Shown: one piece after another, positions 27,169 through 36,562 of the stretch | How the letters are laid out: the number at the start of each line of letters is the position of its first letter | Numbering within the stretch: the stretch's first letter is position 1 | From: an uncultured Litorivicinus sp. | GTDB lineage: Bacteria > Pseudomonadota > Gammaproteobacteria > Pseudomonadales > Litorivicinaceae | DNA: 64,000 nt | Direction of reading: 5' to 3' | Assembly (NCBI GenBank): GCA_902558075.1 | Contig: CACECO010000003.1 | Coordinates: 84,597-148,596, forward strand | Program-made: the position numbers and the translations under genes | The notes under the pieces: generated by a model | Told to the model about the DNA's origin: nothing | Database searches by the model: none | What the model saw: the letters and a program-made list of their open reading frames with translations, nothing else

Positions 27169-28053
27169 ATGGAAGTAGCATTTTTGGGCCTCGGCGTCAT
27201 GGGTTACCCGATGGCCGGCCATCTCGCTAAAGCTGGTCACGAAGTAACTGTTTACAACCGAACTACAGCCAAGGCGGATCAGTGGGTCGCTGAATTTGGC
27301 GGACAAGTTGCTACAACGCCAAAAGATGCGGCAGCCGAACAGGAGATTGTTTTTGCCTGTGTTGGTAATGACAACGATTTGCGTAGCATCACATTGGGTG
27401 AGCAAGGCGCATTTGCTGGGATGAGTGAGGGGGCGTTATTCGTTGACCACACCACAGCGAGTGCAGAAGTCGCCCGTGAACTGGATGCAACTGCTAAATC
27501 TCTACATGTTGGATTCATAGATGCGCCAGTCTCTGGAGGTCAACAGGGTGCTGAAAATGGTGCACTGACCGTGATGGTTGGTGGAATTCAAGCGAATTTC
27601 GATCGCGCTGCACCGGTGATTGATGCGTTCGCTCGAGCATGCACCTTGATGGGAGAAGTGGGTGCTGGACAGCTGACAAAAATGGTGAATCAGATCTGTA
27701 TTGCTGGTTTGGTCGAGGCGTTATCTGAAGGTCTCTCATTCGCTCGTGCAGCCGGACTTGATGCCCACAAGGTTGTTGATGTCATTAGTAAAGGCGCTGC
27801 GCAGTCATGGCAAATGGAAAATCGATATCAGACCATGTTGGCTGACGAATTTGAACATGGATTTGCGGTCGATTGGATGCGCAAAGACCTATCAATCTGT
27901 TTAGCTGAAGCTCGAAAAAATGGCTCTGCGCTTCCGATCACCGCTGCTGTTGATCAGTTCTACGGTGAAGTTCAATCCATGGGTGGCGGTCGTTGGGATA
28001 CGTCCAGCTTGTTCGCGCGTTTGGAAGCCATGCGTCAACGTGGTGGCAAGTGA
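27169..28053 (+). CDS. 3-hydroxyisobutyrate dehydrogenase family oxidoreductase
   Basis: This 294-residue beta-hydroxyacid dehydrogenase has an N-terminal Rossmann domain with GLGVMGYPMAGHLAKAGH (7-24), the substrate-binding DAPVSGGQQGAENGALTVMVGG block (near 118-139) and the catalytic Lys in GAGQLTKMVNQ (near 165-175). It may be 3-hydroxyisobutyrate dehydrogenase, as its neighbour suggests, but 2-hydroxy-3-oxopropionate reductase-like members of this family are hard to exclude. AGGAA precedes the ATG. The 3' end overlaps the recX start region by 11 bases. Confidence 0.85.
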   Translation: MEVAFLGLGVMGYPMAGHLAKAGHEVTVYNRTTAKADQWVAEFGGQVATTPKDAAAEQEIVFACVGNDNDLRSITLGEQGAFAGMSEGALFVDHTTASAEVARELDATAKSLHVGFIDAPVSGGQQGAENGALTVMVGGIQANFDRAAPVIDAFARACTLMGEVGAGQLTKMVNQICIAGLVEALSEGLSFARAAGLDAHKVVDVISKGAAQSWQMENRYQTMLADEFEHGFAVDWMRKDLSICLAEARKNGSALPITAAVDQFYGEVQSMGGGRWDTSSLFARLEAMRQRGGK

Positions 28054-28483
28054 TCCATTCGACACCTTAATGAATCGCTTGGCCCGTCGAGAGCACTCGC
28101 GCGTCGAGCTTGACCGTAAACTTAAAACTTTCCATCCCGAGCTCCCCCAGCGTGAGCGTATCGAATTGCTTGATCAGTTGGTGGCATTGAATCTGCAATC
28201 TGATCTGCGATTTGCTGAAATGCTGATTCGATCACGTTTATTTCGTGGACAAGGACGTCGTCGAATTGAACAGGAGCTAATGCAACACGCGATCGACCCG
28301 CACGATGTAAGTCATTTCTTCGATCAAGCTGAGGATAGCGAGTCTGATCGCTGTCTCGCTGCGCTTAAAAAATGGATGCGTGTTAAAAGAGACCCAACGC
28401 GAGACAAGGCACTTCGCTTTTTAGCATCACGTGGATTCAATTTTTCGGATGCAACAGAAGCAGTCGACGCGATTTTCCGCTAG
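28043..28483 (+). CDS. recX: Regulatory protein RecX
   Basis: RecX binds RecA filaments and inhibits RecA activity. The product of about 146 residues has the helical-repeat pattern of the family: RREHSRVELDRKL near 18-30, LRFAEMLIRSRLFRGQGRRRIEQEL in the middle (around 65-90), and LRFLASRGFNFSDATEAV at the end. The start is uncertain: GTG 28043 gives the leader MASDPFDTL, while ATG 28070 would cut into the first helix. It directly precedes alaS, as is common, but recA is 16 kb upstream. Confidence 0.85.
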   Translation: MASDPFDTLMNRLARREHSRVELDRKLKTFHPELPQRERIELLDQLVALNLQSDLRFAEMLIRSRLFRGQGRRRIEQELMQHAIDPHDVSHFFDQAEDSESDRCLAALKKWMRVKRDPTRDKALRFLASRGFNFSDATEAVDAIFR

Positions 28484-28521
28484 CATTGCACCTCATTTGA
28501 GTTCCAGACATTTGAAAAACC

Positions 28522-31119
28522 ATGAAAAGCGCTGAAATCCGTTCGCAGTTCCTTGAATATTTTCAGGAACATGGCCACACCATCGTATCGTCGAGTCCCC
28601 TGATTCCAGGAAACGATCCGACACTTTTGTTCACTAACGCAGGGATGGTGCAGTTTAAAGATGTGTTCACGGGCGAAGAAACTCGTCCGTATTATCGAGC
28701 GACCACGTCACAGCGTTGCGTGCGTGCCGGCGGTAAGCACAACGATCTTGAGAATGTTGGTTACACAGCGCGTCATCACACGTTTTTTGAAATGCTTGGG
28801 AATTTCAGTTTTGGTAATTACTTCAAAGAAGATGCTATTCATTTTGCATGGCAATTTTTAACGGAGCGATTGGGGCTTCCGAAAGAGCGCCTTTGGGTAA
28901 CGGTGCACCATTCCGATCAAGAAGCTGAAGACATTTGGATTCAAAAAGTTGGCATTGACCCAAATCGGCTCTCCAGACTGGGTGATAGGGATAATTTCTG
29001 GTCGATGGGTGATACGGGTCCTTGTGGTCCATGCAGTGAAATTTTTTATGATCATGGCCCTGATGTAGCGGGCGGTCCTCCAGGTGCGGAAGATGATGAT
29101 CTTGATCGGTATATCGAGATCTGGAACCTCGTCTTTATGCAATTTGAACAGGCTGCGGATGGGTCACGCGCACCGTTACCGAAGCCATCTGTTGATACCG
29201 GTATGGGGCTTGAGAGGATTGCAGCTGTGATGCAGGGTGTGCACTCAAATTATGAGATCGATCTGTTCCAGGTGCTATTAAGGGCTGCTGCAGATGCCAC
29301 GCAGACGACAGATCTCGAAGCAAAATCACTGCGCGTGATTGCTGATCACATCCGCAGTTGTTCATTTTTGGTTTGTGATGGCGTTTTGCCCTCGAATGAA
29401 GGTCGTGGGTATGTGTTGCGTCGAATCATTCGTCGCGCAATTCGCCACGGACACAAGCTGGGTTGTGACCAACCCTTTTTTCACAAAATCGTGCATACAT
29501 TGGTTGCTGAAATGGGTGAAGCGTATCCGGAGCTCCGTGATAATGAAGATTCCATCGTCGCAGCCTTGAGGCAAGAAGAAGTACAGTTCGCAAAGACCTT
29601 GGATGCAGGGATGAAGGTCTTGGAGGATGCGGTCGAGTCGCTTCCGGGCAACACACTGTCTGGAGAACTGATTTTCAGGCTTTATGACACGCATGGATTC
29701 CCTGTTGATTTGACCAATGACATCGCGCGAGAGCGTGATCTTGAGCTCGATATCGAAGGGTTTGATCAAGCGATGGCTAAGCAGCGTGAAAAGTCGCGTC
29801 AAGCTTCAAGTTTTGCGGCCGAAGGCCAAGTGCGATTTGATTTGGATCGATCGACGGAATTTCTTGGTTATACGCATCTTAGCGCCAGTGCTGTTGTTGT
29901 TGGGTTGGCGAAAAACGGCCAACAAGTGGAATCACTTACAGCCGGTGAGCCTGGCGTGGTCGTGCTGAATCAAACACCATTTTACGCGGAGAGCGGTGGC
30001 CAACACGGAGACTCTGGTTCACTTACATCAGCAGGTGGTTCATTCCAGGTATCTGTAACCAAAAAATATGGTGCGCACTTCGGTCATGAAGGCAAACTTG
30101 GTATGGGTGGGTTGAAGGTCGGCGATACAGTGAATGCGCGCGTTGAAGGTCCAAGGCGACAGGCGACAGCGCTCAACCATTCGGCGACCCATTTGCTACA
30201 TGCCGCACTTCGCGCTGTACTTGGTGAACACGTCACACAGAAAGGGTCACTGGTAACCCATGAGCGCACGCGGTTCGACTTTTCTCACCCGCAGCCAGTC
30301 ACAGTTGAAGAGATCGCCGCGATTGAAGCAATGGTCAATGTAGAAATTCGTCGTAACGAGGACGTGGTCACACGAGTCATGCCAATCGAAGAGGCGAAGG
30401 CTGCAGGTGCGATGGCTTTATTTGGTGAAAAATATGATGACGAAGTGCGCGTGCTCTCGATGGGCGAGTTTTCAGTCGAATTATGCGGCGGTACCCACGT
30501 CGTTCGGACGGGTGACATTGGGCTATTCAAAATCATCGCTGAGAACGGTGTTGCCTCAGGTGTTCGTCGAATTGATGCTGTGACAGGTGAAGGTGCCCTT
30601 AATCATATCCATGCACTTGAGACCACTTTGAATCAAGCGGCAACACTCTTGAAAACAGGCTCAAATGCCGTGCTGTCAAAGATCGAGCAATTAGCTGATC
30701 GTCTCAAGGCTTCAGAGCGTGAAGCGGATGCCTTGAAGATGAAGTTGGCGACAGCTGCCGGCGGCGATTTGTTAGACGATGTTGTCGACGTCGCCGGTGT
30801 GCAATGTCTGGTTGCAAGTCTTGATGGGCAAGATCCAAAAACGCTACGTGACACCCTCGATCGGGTCAAAAATCGTTTGTCTCAGGGGGTCGTTGTGCTC
30901 GCAACCGTCCGTGATGACAAAGTGAATTTAATTGCTGGTGTAACAGACAATTTGGTTGAGGAGGTCAAGGCCGGTGATCTGATTGGATTTGTTGCCGCAC
31001 AAGTGGGTGGTCGCGGTGGTGGCCGCGCAGATATGGCTCAGGCTGGCGGCACTGAGCCTGCGTCATTACCTGAGGCGCTGAAGTCAGTGCCCGGGTGGCT
31101 TGAAGAACAGTTGAATTAG
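28522..31119 (+). CDS. alaS: Alanyl-tRNA synthetase
   Basis: AlaS charges tRNA-Ala and edits Ser/Gly mischarging. The 865-residue length is typical. The class II core begins [14 protein letters not shown] and contains [14 protein letters not shown] and the [16 protein letters not shown] block. The editing domain carries the zinc ligands [12 protein letters not shown] (near 555-566) and CGGTHV (near 658-663). The C-terminal DHHA1-type domain ends with [15 protein letters not shown]. No strong Shine-Dalgarno sequence precedes the ATG. It is followed by lysC after 8 bases. Confidence 0.98.
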   Translation: MKSAEIRSQFLEYFQEHGHTIVSSSPLIPGNDPTLLFTNAGMVQFKDVFTGEETRPYYRATTSQRCVRAGGKHNDLENVGYTARHHTFFEMLGNFSFGNYFKEDAIHFAWQFLTERLGLPKERLWVTVHHSDQEAEDIWIQKVGIDPNRLSRLGDRDNFWSMGDTGPCGPCSEIFYDHGPDVAGGPPGAEDDDLDRYIEIWNLVFMQFEQAADGSRAPLPKPSVDTGMGLERIAAVMQGVHSNYEIDLFQVLLRAAADATQTTDLEAKSLRVIADHIRSCSFLVCDGVLPSNEGRGYVLRRIIRRAIRHGHKLGCDQPFFHKIVHTLVAEMGEAYPELRDNEDSIVAALRQEEVQFAKTLDAGMKVLEDAVESLPGNTLSGELIFRLYDTHGFPVDLTNDIARERDLELDIEGFDQAMAKQREKSRQASSFAAEGQVRFDLDRSTEFLGYTHLSASAVVVGLAKNGQQVESLTAGEPGVVVLNQTPFYAESGGQHGDSGSLTSAGGSFQVSVTKKYGAHFGHEGKLGMGGLKVGDTVNARVEGPRRQATALNHSATHLLHAALRAVLGEHVTQKGSLVTHERTRFDFSHPQPVTVEEIAAIEAMVNVEIRRNEDVVTRVMPIEEAKAAGAMALFGEKYDDEVRVLSMGEFSVELCGGTHVVRTGDIGLFKIIAENGVASGVRRIDAVTGEGALNHIHALETTLNQAATLLKTGSNAVLSKIEQLADRLKASEREADALKMKLATAAGGDLLDDVVDVAGVQCLVASLDGQDPKTLRDTLDRVKNRLSQGVVVLATVRDDKVNLIAGVTDNLVEEVKAGDLIGFVAAQVGGRGGGRADMAQAGGTEPASLPEALKSVPGWLEEQLN

Positions 31120-31127
31120 GAAGTTCG

Positions 31128-32357
31128 ATGGCGTTGATCGTTCAAAAATATGGCGGCACCAGCGTCGGCACTGTGGAGCTTATCCAAGGTGTTGCGCAGA
31201 AAGTGAAGGGATTCAGAGAGCAGAGTCACGATGTTGTGGTCGTTGTCTCTGCGATGAGCGGAGAGACTAATCGATTGATCGGTATGGCGAGTGAGATTAG
31301 TCAGCAGCCTGTTCCGCGTGAAATGGATGTATTGGTCTCGACCGGTGAGCAGGTGACCATCGCTCTGCTCGCAATGGCCCTGGCCGAACTCGGTTGTGCG
31401 GCGAAAAGTTACACTGGTGGACAAGTCCGTATTCACACGGATAGCGTCCACACCAAGGCACGTATTCAAGCCGTTGATGATAAAAATATGCATGCCGACC
31501 TCAAAGCGGGTCGGGTTGTGATTGTTGCAGGTTTCCAAGGTATGGATGACAGCAATAACATCACGACACTTGGCCGAGGCGGATCAGACACGACTGCGGT
31601 TGCCTTGGCGGCTGCGTTAAAAGCAGACGAATGTCAGATCTACACAGACGTGAATGGGGTTTACACAACCGACCCGCGGGTTGTTGAATCAGCACGTCGT
31701 CTGTCGAAAATCACCTTTGAAGAGATGCTTGAAATGGCGTCTCTTGGGTCAAAAGTTTTGCAGATTCGGTCGGTCGAATTTGCCGGCAAATACAATGTGC
31801 CGCTTCGTGTGCTGTCAACATTTGAAGATGGCCCTGGCACATTGATCACTACTGAGGAGTTAGATTCCATGGAACAACCCGTTATTTCAGGTATTGCGTT
31901 TAACCGTGACGAAGCAAAGTTAACTTTACTTGGCGTGCCCGATGTTCCTGGTGTCGCAGCAAAAATTTTGGCGCCAGTTGGCGCGGAAAATATCGAAGTT
32001 GACATGATCGTTCAAAACGTAGGTGCAGATCAGACAACTGATTTTACCTTTACTGTCCATCGCAATAGTGTCGAATCAGCTTATGAGGTGCTACGAGGTG
32101 TTGCCAAAGAATTGGGTGCGCGTGAAGTTCGAAAAGATTCGAAGATATGTAAAGTGTCAGTCGTTGGTGTTGGCATGCGTTCGCATGCTGGGGTGGCGAG
32201 TCAGATGTTTGAGACACTTGCTGCTGAGGGCATCAATATTCAAATGATCTCGACCTCTGAAATTAAGATTTCGGTCGTGGTCGATGAAAAATATCTCGAG
32301 CTAGCTGTACGTGCTTTGCATCAGGCATTCGAATTGGCGCTTGAGGATGCCAATTAA
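31128..32357 (+). CDS. lysC: Aspartate kinase (monofunctional, ACT-regulated)
   Basis: LysC phosphorylates aspartate, the first step to lysine, threonine and methionine. The 409-residue chain has the kinase domain start VQKYGGTSVGT (5-15), GFQGMDDSNNITTLGRGGSDTTAV near 133-156, and two C-terminal ACT domains (about 270-400) that bind feedback inhibitors. An internal start producing a separate beta subunit, as in some relatives, cannot be excluded; there are in-frame Met codons near residue 247. AGGAA precedes the ATG. The alaS-lysC adjacency is as in Pseudomonas, but csrA does not follow directly. Confidence 0.96.
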   Translation: MALIVQKYGGTSVGTVELIQGVAQKVKGFREQSHDVVVVVSAMSGETNRLIGMASEISQQPVPREMDVLVSTGEQVTIALLAMALAELGCAAKSYTGGQVRIHTDSVHTKARIQAVDDKNMHADLKAGRVVIVAGFQGMDDSNNITTLGRGGSDTTAVALAAALKADECQIYTDVNGVYTTDPRVVESARRLSKITFEEMLEMASLGSKVLQIRSVEFAGKYNVPLRVLSTFEDGPGTLITTEELDSMEQPVISGIAFNRDEAKLTLLGVPDVPGVAAKILAPVGAENIEVDMIVQNVGADQTTDFTFTVHRNSVESAYEVLRGVAKELGAREVRKDSKICKVSVVGVGMRSHAGVASQMFETLAAEGINIQMISTSEIKISVVVDEKYLELAVRALHQAFELALEDAN

Positions 32358-33123
32358 TACGCCAGATGCGTTTCGTGGTATCGATCGCCTGTACGGCGAT
32401 CATGCCTATCAGAGGCTTTCAACAAAATGTGTTTATGTTGTCGGTATCGGTGGTGTTGGTTCGTGGGTAGTAGAGAGCTTAGCGCGCTCAGGGATCGGTG
32501 AGATTCGGCTCGCGGATCTCGATGATATTTGCGTAAGCAACACCAATCGCCAGATCCACGCGCTGTCATTAACGATCGGCCAATCTAAAATTGATGTGAT
32601 GGCAGAACGTTGTCGATCGATCAACCCTGAGATCACTGTTCATTGTGATCACGCCTTTATCACGGATAAAACAGTTAATGCGTATGTCGACTCTGATTTT
32701 GATTTAGTGATCGATTGTGGCGATAACCAGATGGCAAAAGCGGCATTAATCAGTCATTGCAAGCGAATTAAAGTTCCTGTGATTACGATTGGAGCTGCGG
32801 GTGGCCGAATTGATCCGAGTAAAGTCCAGGTGCGTGATCTTGCAAAAACAGATGGTGATGCATTGCTCGCGTCGGTGCGTCAAACACTCAGAAATCGCTA
32901 CGGATTTTCACGAAGGCTAGGGAAACGCTTTTCTGTGAGTGCGGTGTATTCCGATGAGCAAACACGTTACCTGCAGGCAGATGGTTCCATCGGACAGCAG
33001 AGGCCGAGCGTTGGAGCGAATCGACTTGATTGTGCAGGATCTTTGGGGGCTGCAACTCATGTCACTGCGGTATTTGCCTTTCAAGCGACCGCTAAAGCGA
33101 TCGATATCCTGCTTACTGAATGA
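32347..33123 (+). CDS. tcdA: tRNA threonylcarbamoyladenosine dehydratase
   Basis: TcdA (CsdL) is an E1-like enzyme that uses ATP to cyclise t6A37 to ct6A in tRNAs. The 258 residues begin with FRGIDRLYG and contain the nucleotide-binding VVGIGGVGSWVVESLARSGIG (about 31-51), DLDDICVSNTNRQIHAL (about 58-74) and the GAAGGRIDPSKVQV segment. DCAGSLGAATHVTA near the end is typical of the family. The ATG at 32347 overlaps the lysC stop by 11 bases. The 3' end overlaps the convergent DUF4198 gene by 11 bases. Confidence 0.95.
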   Translation: MPINTPDAFRGIDRLYGDHAYQRLSTKCVYVVGIGGVGSWVVESLARSGIGEIRLADLDDICVSNTNRQIHALSLTIGQSKIDVMAERCRSINPEITVHCDHAFITDKTVNAYVDSDFDLVIDCGDNQMAKAALISHCKRIKVPVITIGAAGGRIDPSKVQVRDLAKTDGDALLASVRQTLRNRYGFSRRLGKRFSVSAVYSDEQTRYLQADGSIGQQRPSVGANRLDCAGSLGAATHVTAVFAFQATAKAIDILLTE

Positions 33124-33904
33124 CCTCGAGCGTTATCGTTGGCCAATGACTAATCCAATCGTATTTGGGGTTGTCGTCGGGCCGAATAACGACTCCGCTG
33201 ATGAGATACCGGTCGGCACTCGGTAACTCTAGCTCCACTCGACCATTAGCGTCTGTGAAAGCTTTCGAGATGATAGCTCGATCGCTGTGTCGAAATGCCT
33301 TGACCAAAACGCCCTCGAGTGGAGTTTGTCCATCGTACAGAGTAAATGCATAGTTTCCAGGGGTGATCTGTGTCCATTGCCCCTCCAGAACCAGCTCAAA
33401 TGGCATTTCTCCGGAGAGCGAGTCATTTACTTTCGCTTGTCCAGCTTTGATGAAACTTTTTGCGACTCGAACATAGCGTTCTGTGACTGGAACGATTTGC
33501 GGAATCGCGGGGTACTGATTTAGTTGACGTTGGAGACCATCCAGCATGATGTAGTTTGCCCAGCGTTCGTCGTCGTCACCAAATCGTATTGAAAATGGCG
33601 TGGTTTGATGGATTACACGATTGAGACCATCGTCGACTGCAACGGTTGCTGCGGGTCGAGAATCACCTAATAACCCTTTTATCTCATGCTTGGTTTGACC
33701 AATGACAATAAACGTTGCTGTGTCGACGGTTAGGTAGGGTTGTGCGCTACCACGGAACATTTCTCCAACTTTGAGGGTGAGCTCAACTGTGTTGTTTGCG
33801 GCCGTGTAGTGTTTTGATGGCTCGATCCAAAATTCATGGCCCTGAATTTGCGTGCACGATATCAGAAGTCCAACTGAGAATGTTAGGCTACGGGCTATTG
33901 TCAT
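33113..33904 (-). CDS. DUF4198 periplasmic protein, probably metal-linked
   Basis: This 263-residue protein has a signal peptide (about residues 1-22) followed by HEFWIEPSKHY, the hallmark N-terminus of DUF4198. The C-terminal half resembles a transthyretin-like fold, with GVLVKAFR and TDANGRVELELPSADRYLISG. Family members often neighbour nickel/cobalt uptake genes, and a HupE/UreJ gene is divergent here 28 bases away. A role in periplasmic metal binding is inferred, not shown. The His-rich mature N-terminus could bind metal. Confidence 0.8.
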   Translation of the reverse strand: MTIARSLTFSVGLLISCTQIQGHEFWIEPSKHYTAANNTVELTLKVGEMFRGSAQPYLTVDTATFIVIGQTKHEIKGLLGDSRPAATVAVDDGLNRVIHQTTPFSIRFGDDDERWANYIMLDGLQRQLNQYPAIPQIVPVTERYVRVAKSFIKAGQAKVNDSLSGEMPFELVLEGQWTQITPGNYAFTLYDGQTPLEGVLVKAFRHSDRAIISKAFTDANGRVELELPSADRYLISGVVIRPDDNPKYDWISHWPTITLEVIQ

Positions 33905-33932
33905 ATTACCTCTAGGATTTGAGAATGAATCG

Positions 33933-35045
33933 ATGAAACTTGTGGTGTTGGGCGTACTGTTAGCGATTTTGAGTTGGGCCGCAAGTGCGCATGAGACGCG
34001 ACCCTCAATTGCGTCGCTTTCAGTGGATTCTCAAGGCGTACTTAAGCTTGAGCTCGTGACCAATATGGAGGCTTGGCTCGCTAATGTTGACCCATCGCTT
34101 TCGGATACGAACGATTCTCCAAATGCGGCAGTATACGATCGCTTTCGGGCCCTAGACGCAACCGCGTTGGAGGTCGCTATTCGAGACAAGGAGAGAGATT
34201 TCAGTCGAGGCATTGAGATCATCGCAGGTGACCTCCCTATTATAATGACACTCACGTCGTTGAAGGTGCTCCCCGTCGATGATGATGAGCTTCCGCGCGA
34301 TACCCAACTGAATTTCGTTGGTGGATTACCTGATGGTGCGGAGAGCGTGAGATATCGAGTCAATGAAACAATGCCCAACACCGCGGTCCGTTTGTTTCTC
34401 GATAATGCTGAGCCTCGCGTGCAGTTCGTCAAAAATGGTCAGGAATCGAGTGACCTTTCTCTTGACCGGATGATTGAGCGGTCTGTGAGTAGTCTTGTCG
34501 TTGAATATATCGAACTTGGATTCATGCACATTATTCCTCGCGGGTTAGATCATATTATCTTTATCTTGGGTCTTACGTTGATCTCGAAGCGTTTGGTTGA
34601 CCTTGTGATCCAGGTCACCGCCTTTACGGTCGCGCATTCGGTAACACTTGCACTTGGTTTGTATGGAATTGTTGAAGTTCCGGCTTCGATCGTCGAGCCC
34701 TTGATCGCTGCATCGATTATCTATATCGCTGTTGAAAATATATGGCATCACAAAGTGAATCGATCTCGAGCTATCGTAGTGTTTGCCTTTGGTTTGCTGC
34801 ATGGACTGGGATTTGCGGGTGTTCTTACCGAACTCGGGCTCCCCGCACGCGACTTTGTCGTCGGCCTTTTGTCATTCAACGTGGGTGTAGAGCTCGGGCA
34901 ATTGGCCATCATTTTGGGGGCCTATCTATCGATCGGTATTTGGATCGTTCACCATTCATGGTATCGAGTGAGGTTCGCAGTCCCAATGTCTCTGTTGATT
35001 GGCCTTATTGGATGTTACTGGTTTGTTGAAAGGGTAATGAGCTAA
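33933..35045 (+). CDS. HupE/UreJ-family membrane protein (PF13795-like)
   Basis: This 370-residue protein has a signal peptide (about 1-19, ending SAHE), a periplasmic domain of about 160 residues and a C-terminal membrane domain with five or six helices. The membrane part opens with FMHIIPRGLDHIIFILGL, the His/Asp motif of HupE/UreJ nickel permeases, and later has FGLLHGLGFAGVL. Nickel or cobalt transport is the family inference. The reading frame extends upstream to 33852, but ATG 33933 starts the signal peptide. It shares a very short divergent region with DUF4198, and its stop overlaps the CDF gene by one base. Confidence 0.83.
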   Translation: MKLVVLGVLLAILSWAASAHETRPSIASLSVDSQGVLKLELVTNMEAWLANVDPSLSDTNDSPNAAVYDRFRALDATALEVAIRDKERDFSRGIEIIAGDLPIIMTLTSLKVLPVDDDELPRDTQLNFVGGLPDGAESVRYRVNETMPNTAVRLFLDNAEPRVQFVKNGQESSDLSLDRMIERSVSSLVVEYIELGFMHIIPRGLDHIIFILGLTLISKRLVDLVIQVTAFTVAHSVTLALGLYGIVEVPASIVEPLIAASIIYIAVENIWHHKVNRSRAIVVFAFGLLHGLGFAGVLTELGLPARDFVVGLLSFNVGVELGQLAIILGAYLSIGIWIVHHSWYRVRFAVPMSLLIGLIGCYWFVERVMS

Positions 35046-36163
35046 TGGCGACTGAAGCGCGAACAAACGCGCAACTGATGACGCGTGTCACCCTCATCGG
35101 GGCGATCCTCGATGGGTTACTGGGAGTGTCCAAGATCGCAATCGGTTGGGTAAGTCAAAGTCATGCGCTCATCGCAGATGGCGTGCATTCACTATCGGAT
35201 TTGGGTACCGATGCTTTGGTTATTTTGGCTGCAAGATGGAGTAACGAGGAGCCTGATGCGAATCATCCATACGGTCACGATCGGATCGAAACGATAGCGA
35301 CCCTCGTCTTGGGGAGCATCTTACTGGTGGTTGCTGGCGGTATCCTGTATGACAGTTTGCAGCGTGTTGTTGACCCAAGTATTGCGGTTGATCTCGGTGT
35401 GGCCGCATTTGCGATCACGATTGCATCGATCGTGTCCAAAGAGGTGATTTATCGTTACACCGTCTACTATGCGAAGAAGTTAAACTCGAAGTTATTGATG
35501 GCCAATGCATGGCATTCCAGAACGGATGCTTTGTCATCGATTGCCGTCTTGGTTGGGTTAGTGGGAGTCTCTTTTGATGCGCTGTGGCTCGACGCCGTGG
35601 CTGCTGTGGTGGTTGCGTTGTTAATTGCCAAAATTGCTTTGGGCCTGCTGTGGGATTCGATGCAGGAGTTGATTGATACGGCGTTGCCGGAGGACCAATT
35701 GATGGCGATCCGAGAAAGTGCCATGAATGTGCCTGGACTTCGAGATGTTCATCAGATACGAACTCGAACGATGGCTGGAAAAATCCTTGTTGACCTTCAT
35801 TTGCAGGTCGATCCTAGAGTATCCGTGTCAGAAGGGCATGAGATTGGCTGTTGGGTAGCATCGAGCATTCGGAATAAGTTTCCCGATGTGTCGGATATCA
35901 CCTTCCATATTGATCCTGAAGACGATGCCGACATCGATCGACAGACACCGACTACGTTAAGACCTTTGAGAAGCGAAGTTAGGCATGCACTGGAGCAAGA
36001 TTGGGATGGATTATGCGATATTCAGGAGCTTCGGCTGCATTATCTTCGAGGTAAGATCGATATCGAGGTGTTGACGTCAACTAGTATTACAGCTGCCGAG
36101 CTGAGATCAGCGTCTCACAGACCGTGGGTCGGCCAAATTTCGATACTCAAATCAACCCCGTAG
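35045..36163 (+). CDS. Cation diffusion facilitator (CDF) metal efflux protein
   Basis: This proton-driven divalent-metal exporter has 372 residues. Six N-terminal helices carry the two metal-binding pairs: HSLSD near residues 43-47 with the family's DGVHS context, and HSRTD near 157-161. A ferredoxin-like cytoplasmic domain (about 210-300) follows. The tail of about 70 residues beyond the usual end has no recognised motif. HxxxD at the second site suggests Zn, Co or Ni rather than Mn. Overlap with hupE (TAATG) points to coordinated handling of the same metal. Confidence 0.9.
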   Translation: MATEARTNAQLMTRVTLIGAILDGLLGVSKIAIGWVSQSHALIADGVHSLSDLGTDALVILAARWSNEEPDANHPYGHDRIETIATLVLGSILLVVAGGILYDSLQRVVDPSIAVDLGVAAFAITIASIVSKEVIYRYTVYYAKKLNSKLLMANAWHSRTDALSSIAVLVGLVGVSFDALWLDAVAAVVVALLIAKIALGLLWDSMQELIDTALPEDQLMAIRESAMNVPGLRDVHQIRTRTMAGKILVDLHLQVDPRVSVSEGHEIGCWVASSIRNKFPDVSDITFHIDPEDDADIDRQTPTTLRPLRSEVRHALEQDWDGLCDIQELRLHYLRGKIDIEVLTSTSITAAELRSASHRPWVGQISILKSTP

Positions 36164-36237
36164 TACGAAAAATTGGGTAGGATTATTGTAAAAAGTAATA
36201 CTGCAACGTAATCCGGGGGTTTGAGAGCATTTTGCAA

Positions 36238-36429
36238 ATGAAAATTTGGATGCTAGCTATTTGGAGTGTAATGGCCTCTTTTTTAGGAGTTCAATCGAAC
36301 GCCAATCGAGAACGTGATTTTGAACATGGCCGATTTTCAGTCTTTATCGTGGCCGGTTTAATCATGACGTTAATCTTCTTGCTAAGCGTTTATGGGCTTG
36401 TCCAACTGGTCATGATGTATGTAAACTAA
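36238..36429 (+). CDS. DUF2970 small membrane protein
   Basis: This 63-residue protein has a short N-terminal hydrophobic segment (WMLAIWSVMASFLGVQ), the characteristic SNANRERDFEHGRFSVFIVAG block and a single C-terminal membrane helix. It fits DUF2970, a family often found beside cytochrome oxidase genes. ATG 36238 is preferred over the in-frame TTG 36232. Its position 130 bases ahead of coxB suggests a role in oxidase assembly or an accessory role, which is inference. Confidence 0.8.
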   Translation: MKIWMLAIWSVMASFLGVQSNANRERDFEHGRFSVFIVAGLIMTLIFLLSVYGLVQLVMMYVN

Positions 36430-36562
36430 TAAGGCCTAATGGGCTCGGGATCTGGATGAATTCTGACCTCGAAGTGTGCTGGAGTGTACACTGACAATCA
36501 TAAACAATTAAATTTATTGAAGTTTTGTTAGGCCCGTATTCACAAACATAGGAGGTGTGCGA
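36430..36562 (+). promoter_or_regulatory. Upstream region of the cytochrome oxidase cluster
   Basis: This 133-base interval precedes coxB and should hold the promoter of the cox genes. A perfect palindrome AGTGTACACT lies at 36483-36492, followed by an AT-rich stretch. AGGAGG at 36550-36555, 7 bases before the coxB ATG, is a strong ribosome-binding site. I cannot assign a specific -35/-10 pair or regulator. Confidence 0.4.

Noticed and set aside
36483..36492. AGTGTACACT palindrome as a specific operator of the cox genes
   Set aside because: Ten-base palindromes occur by chance and I know no regulator with this site; left as part of the upstream region.
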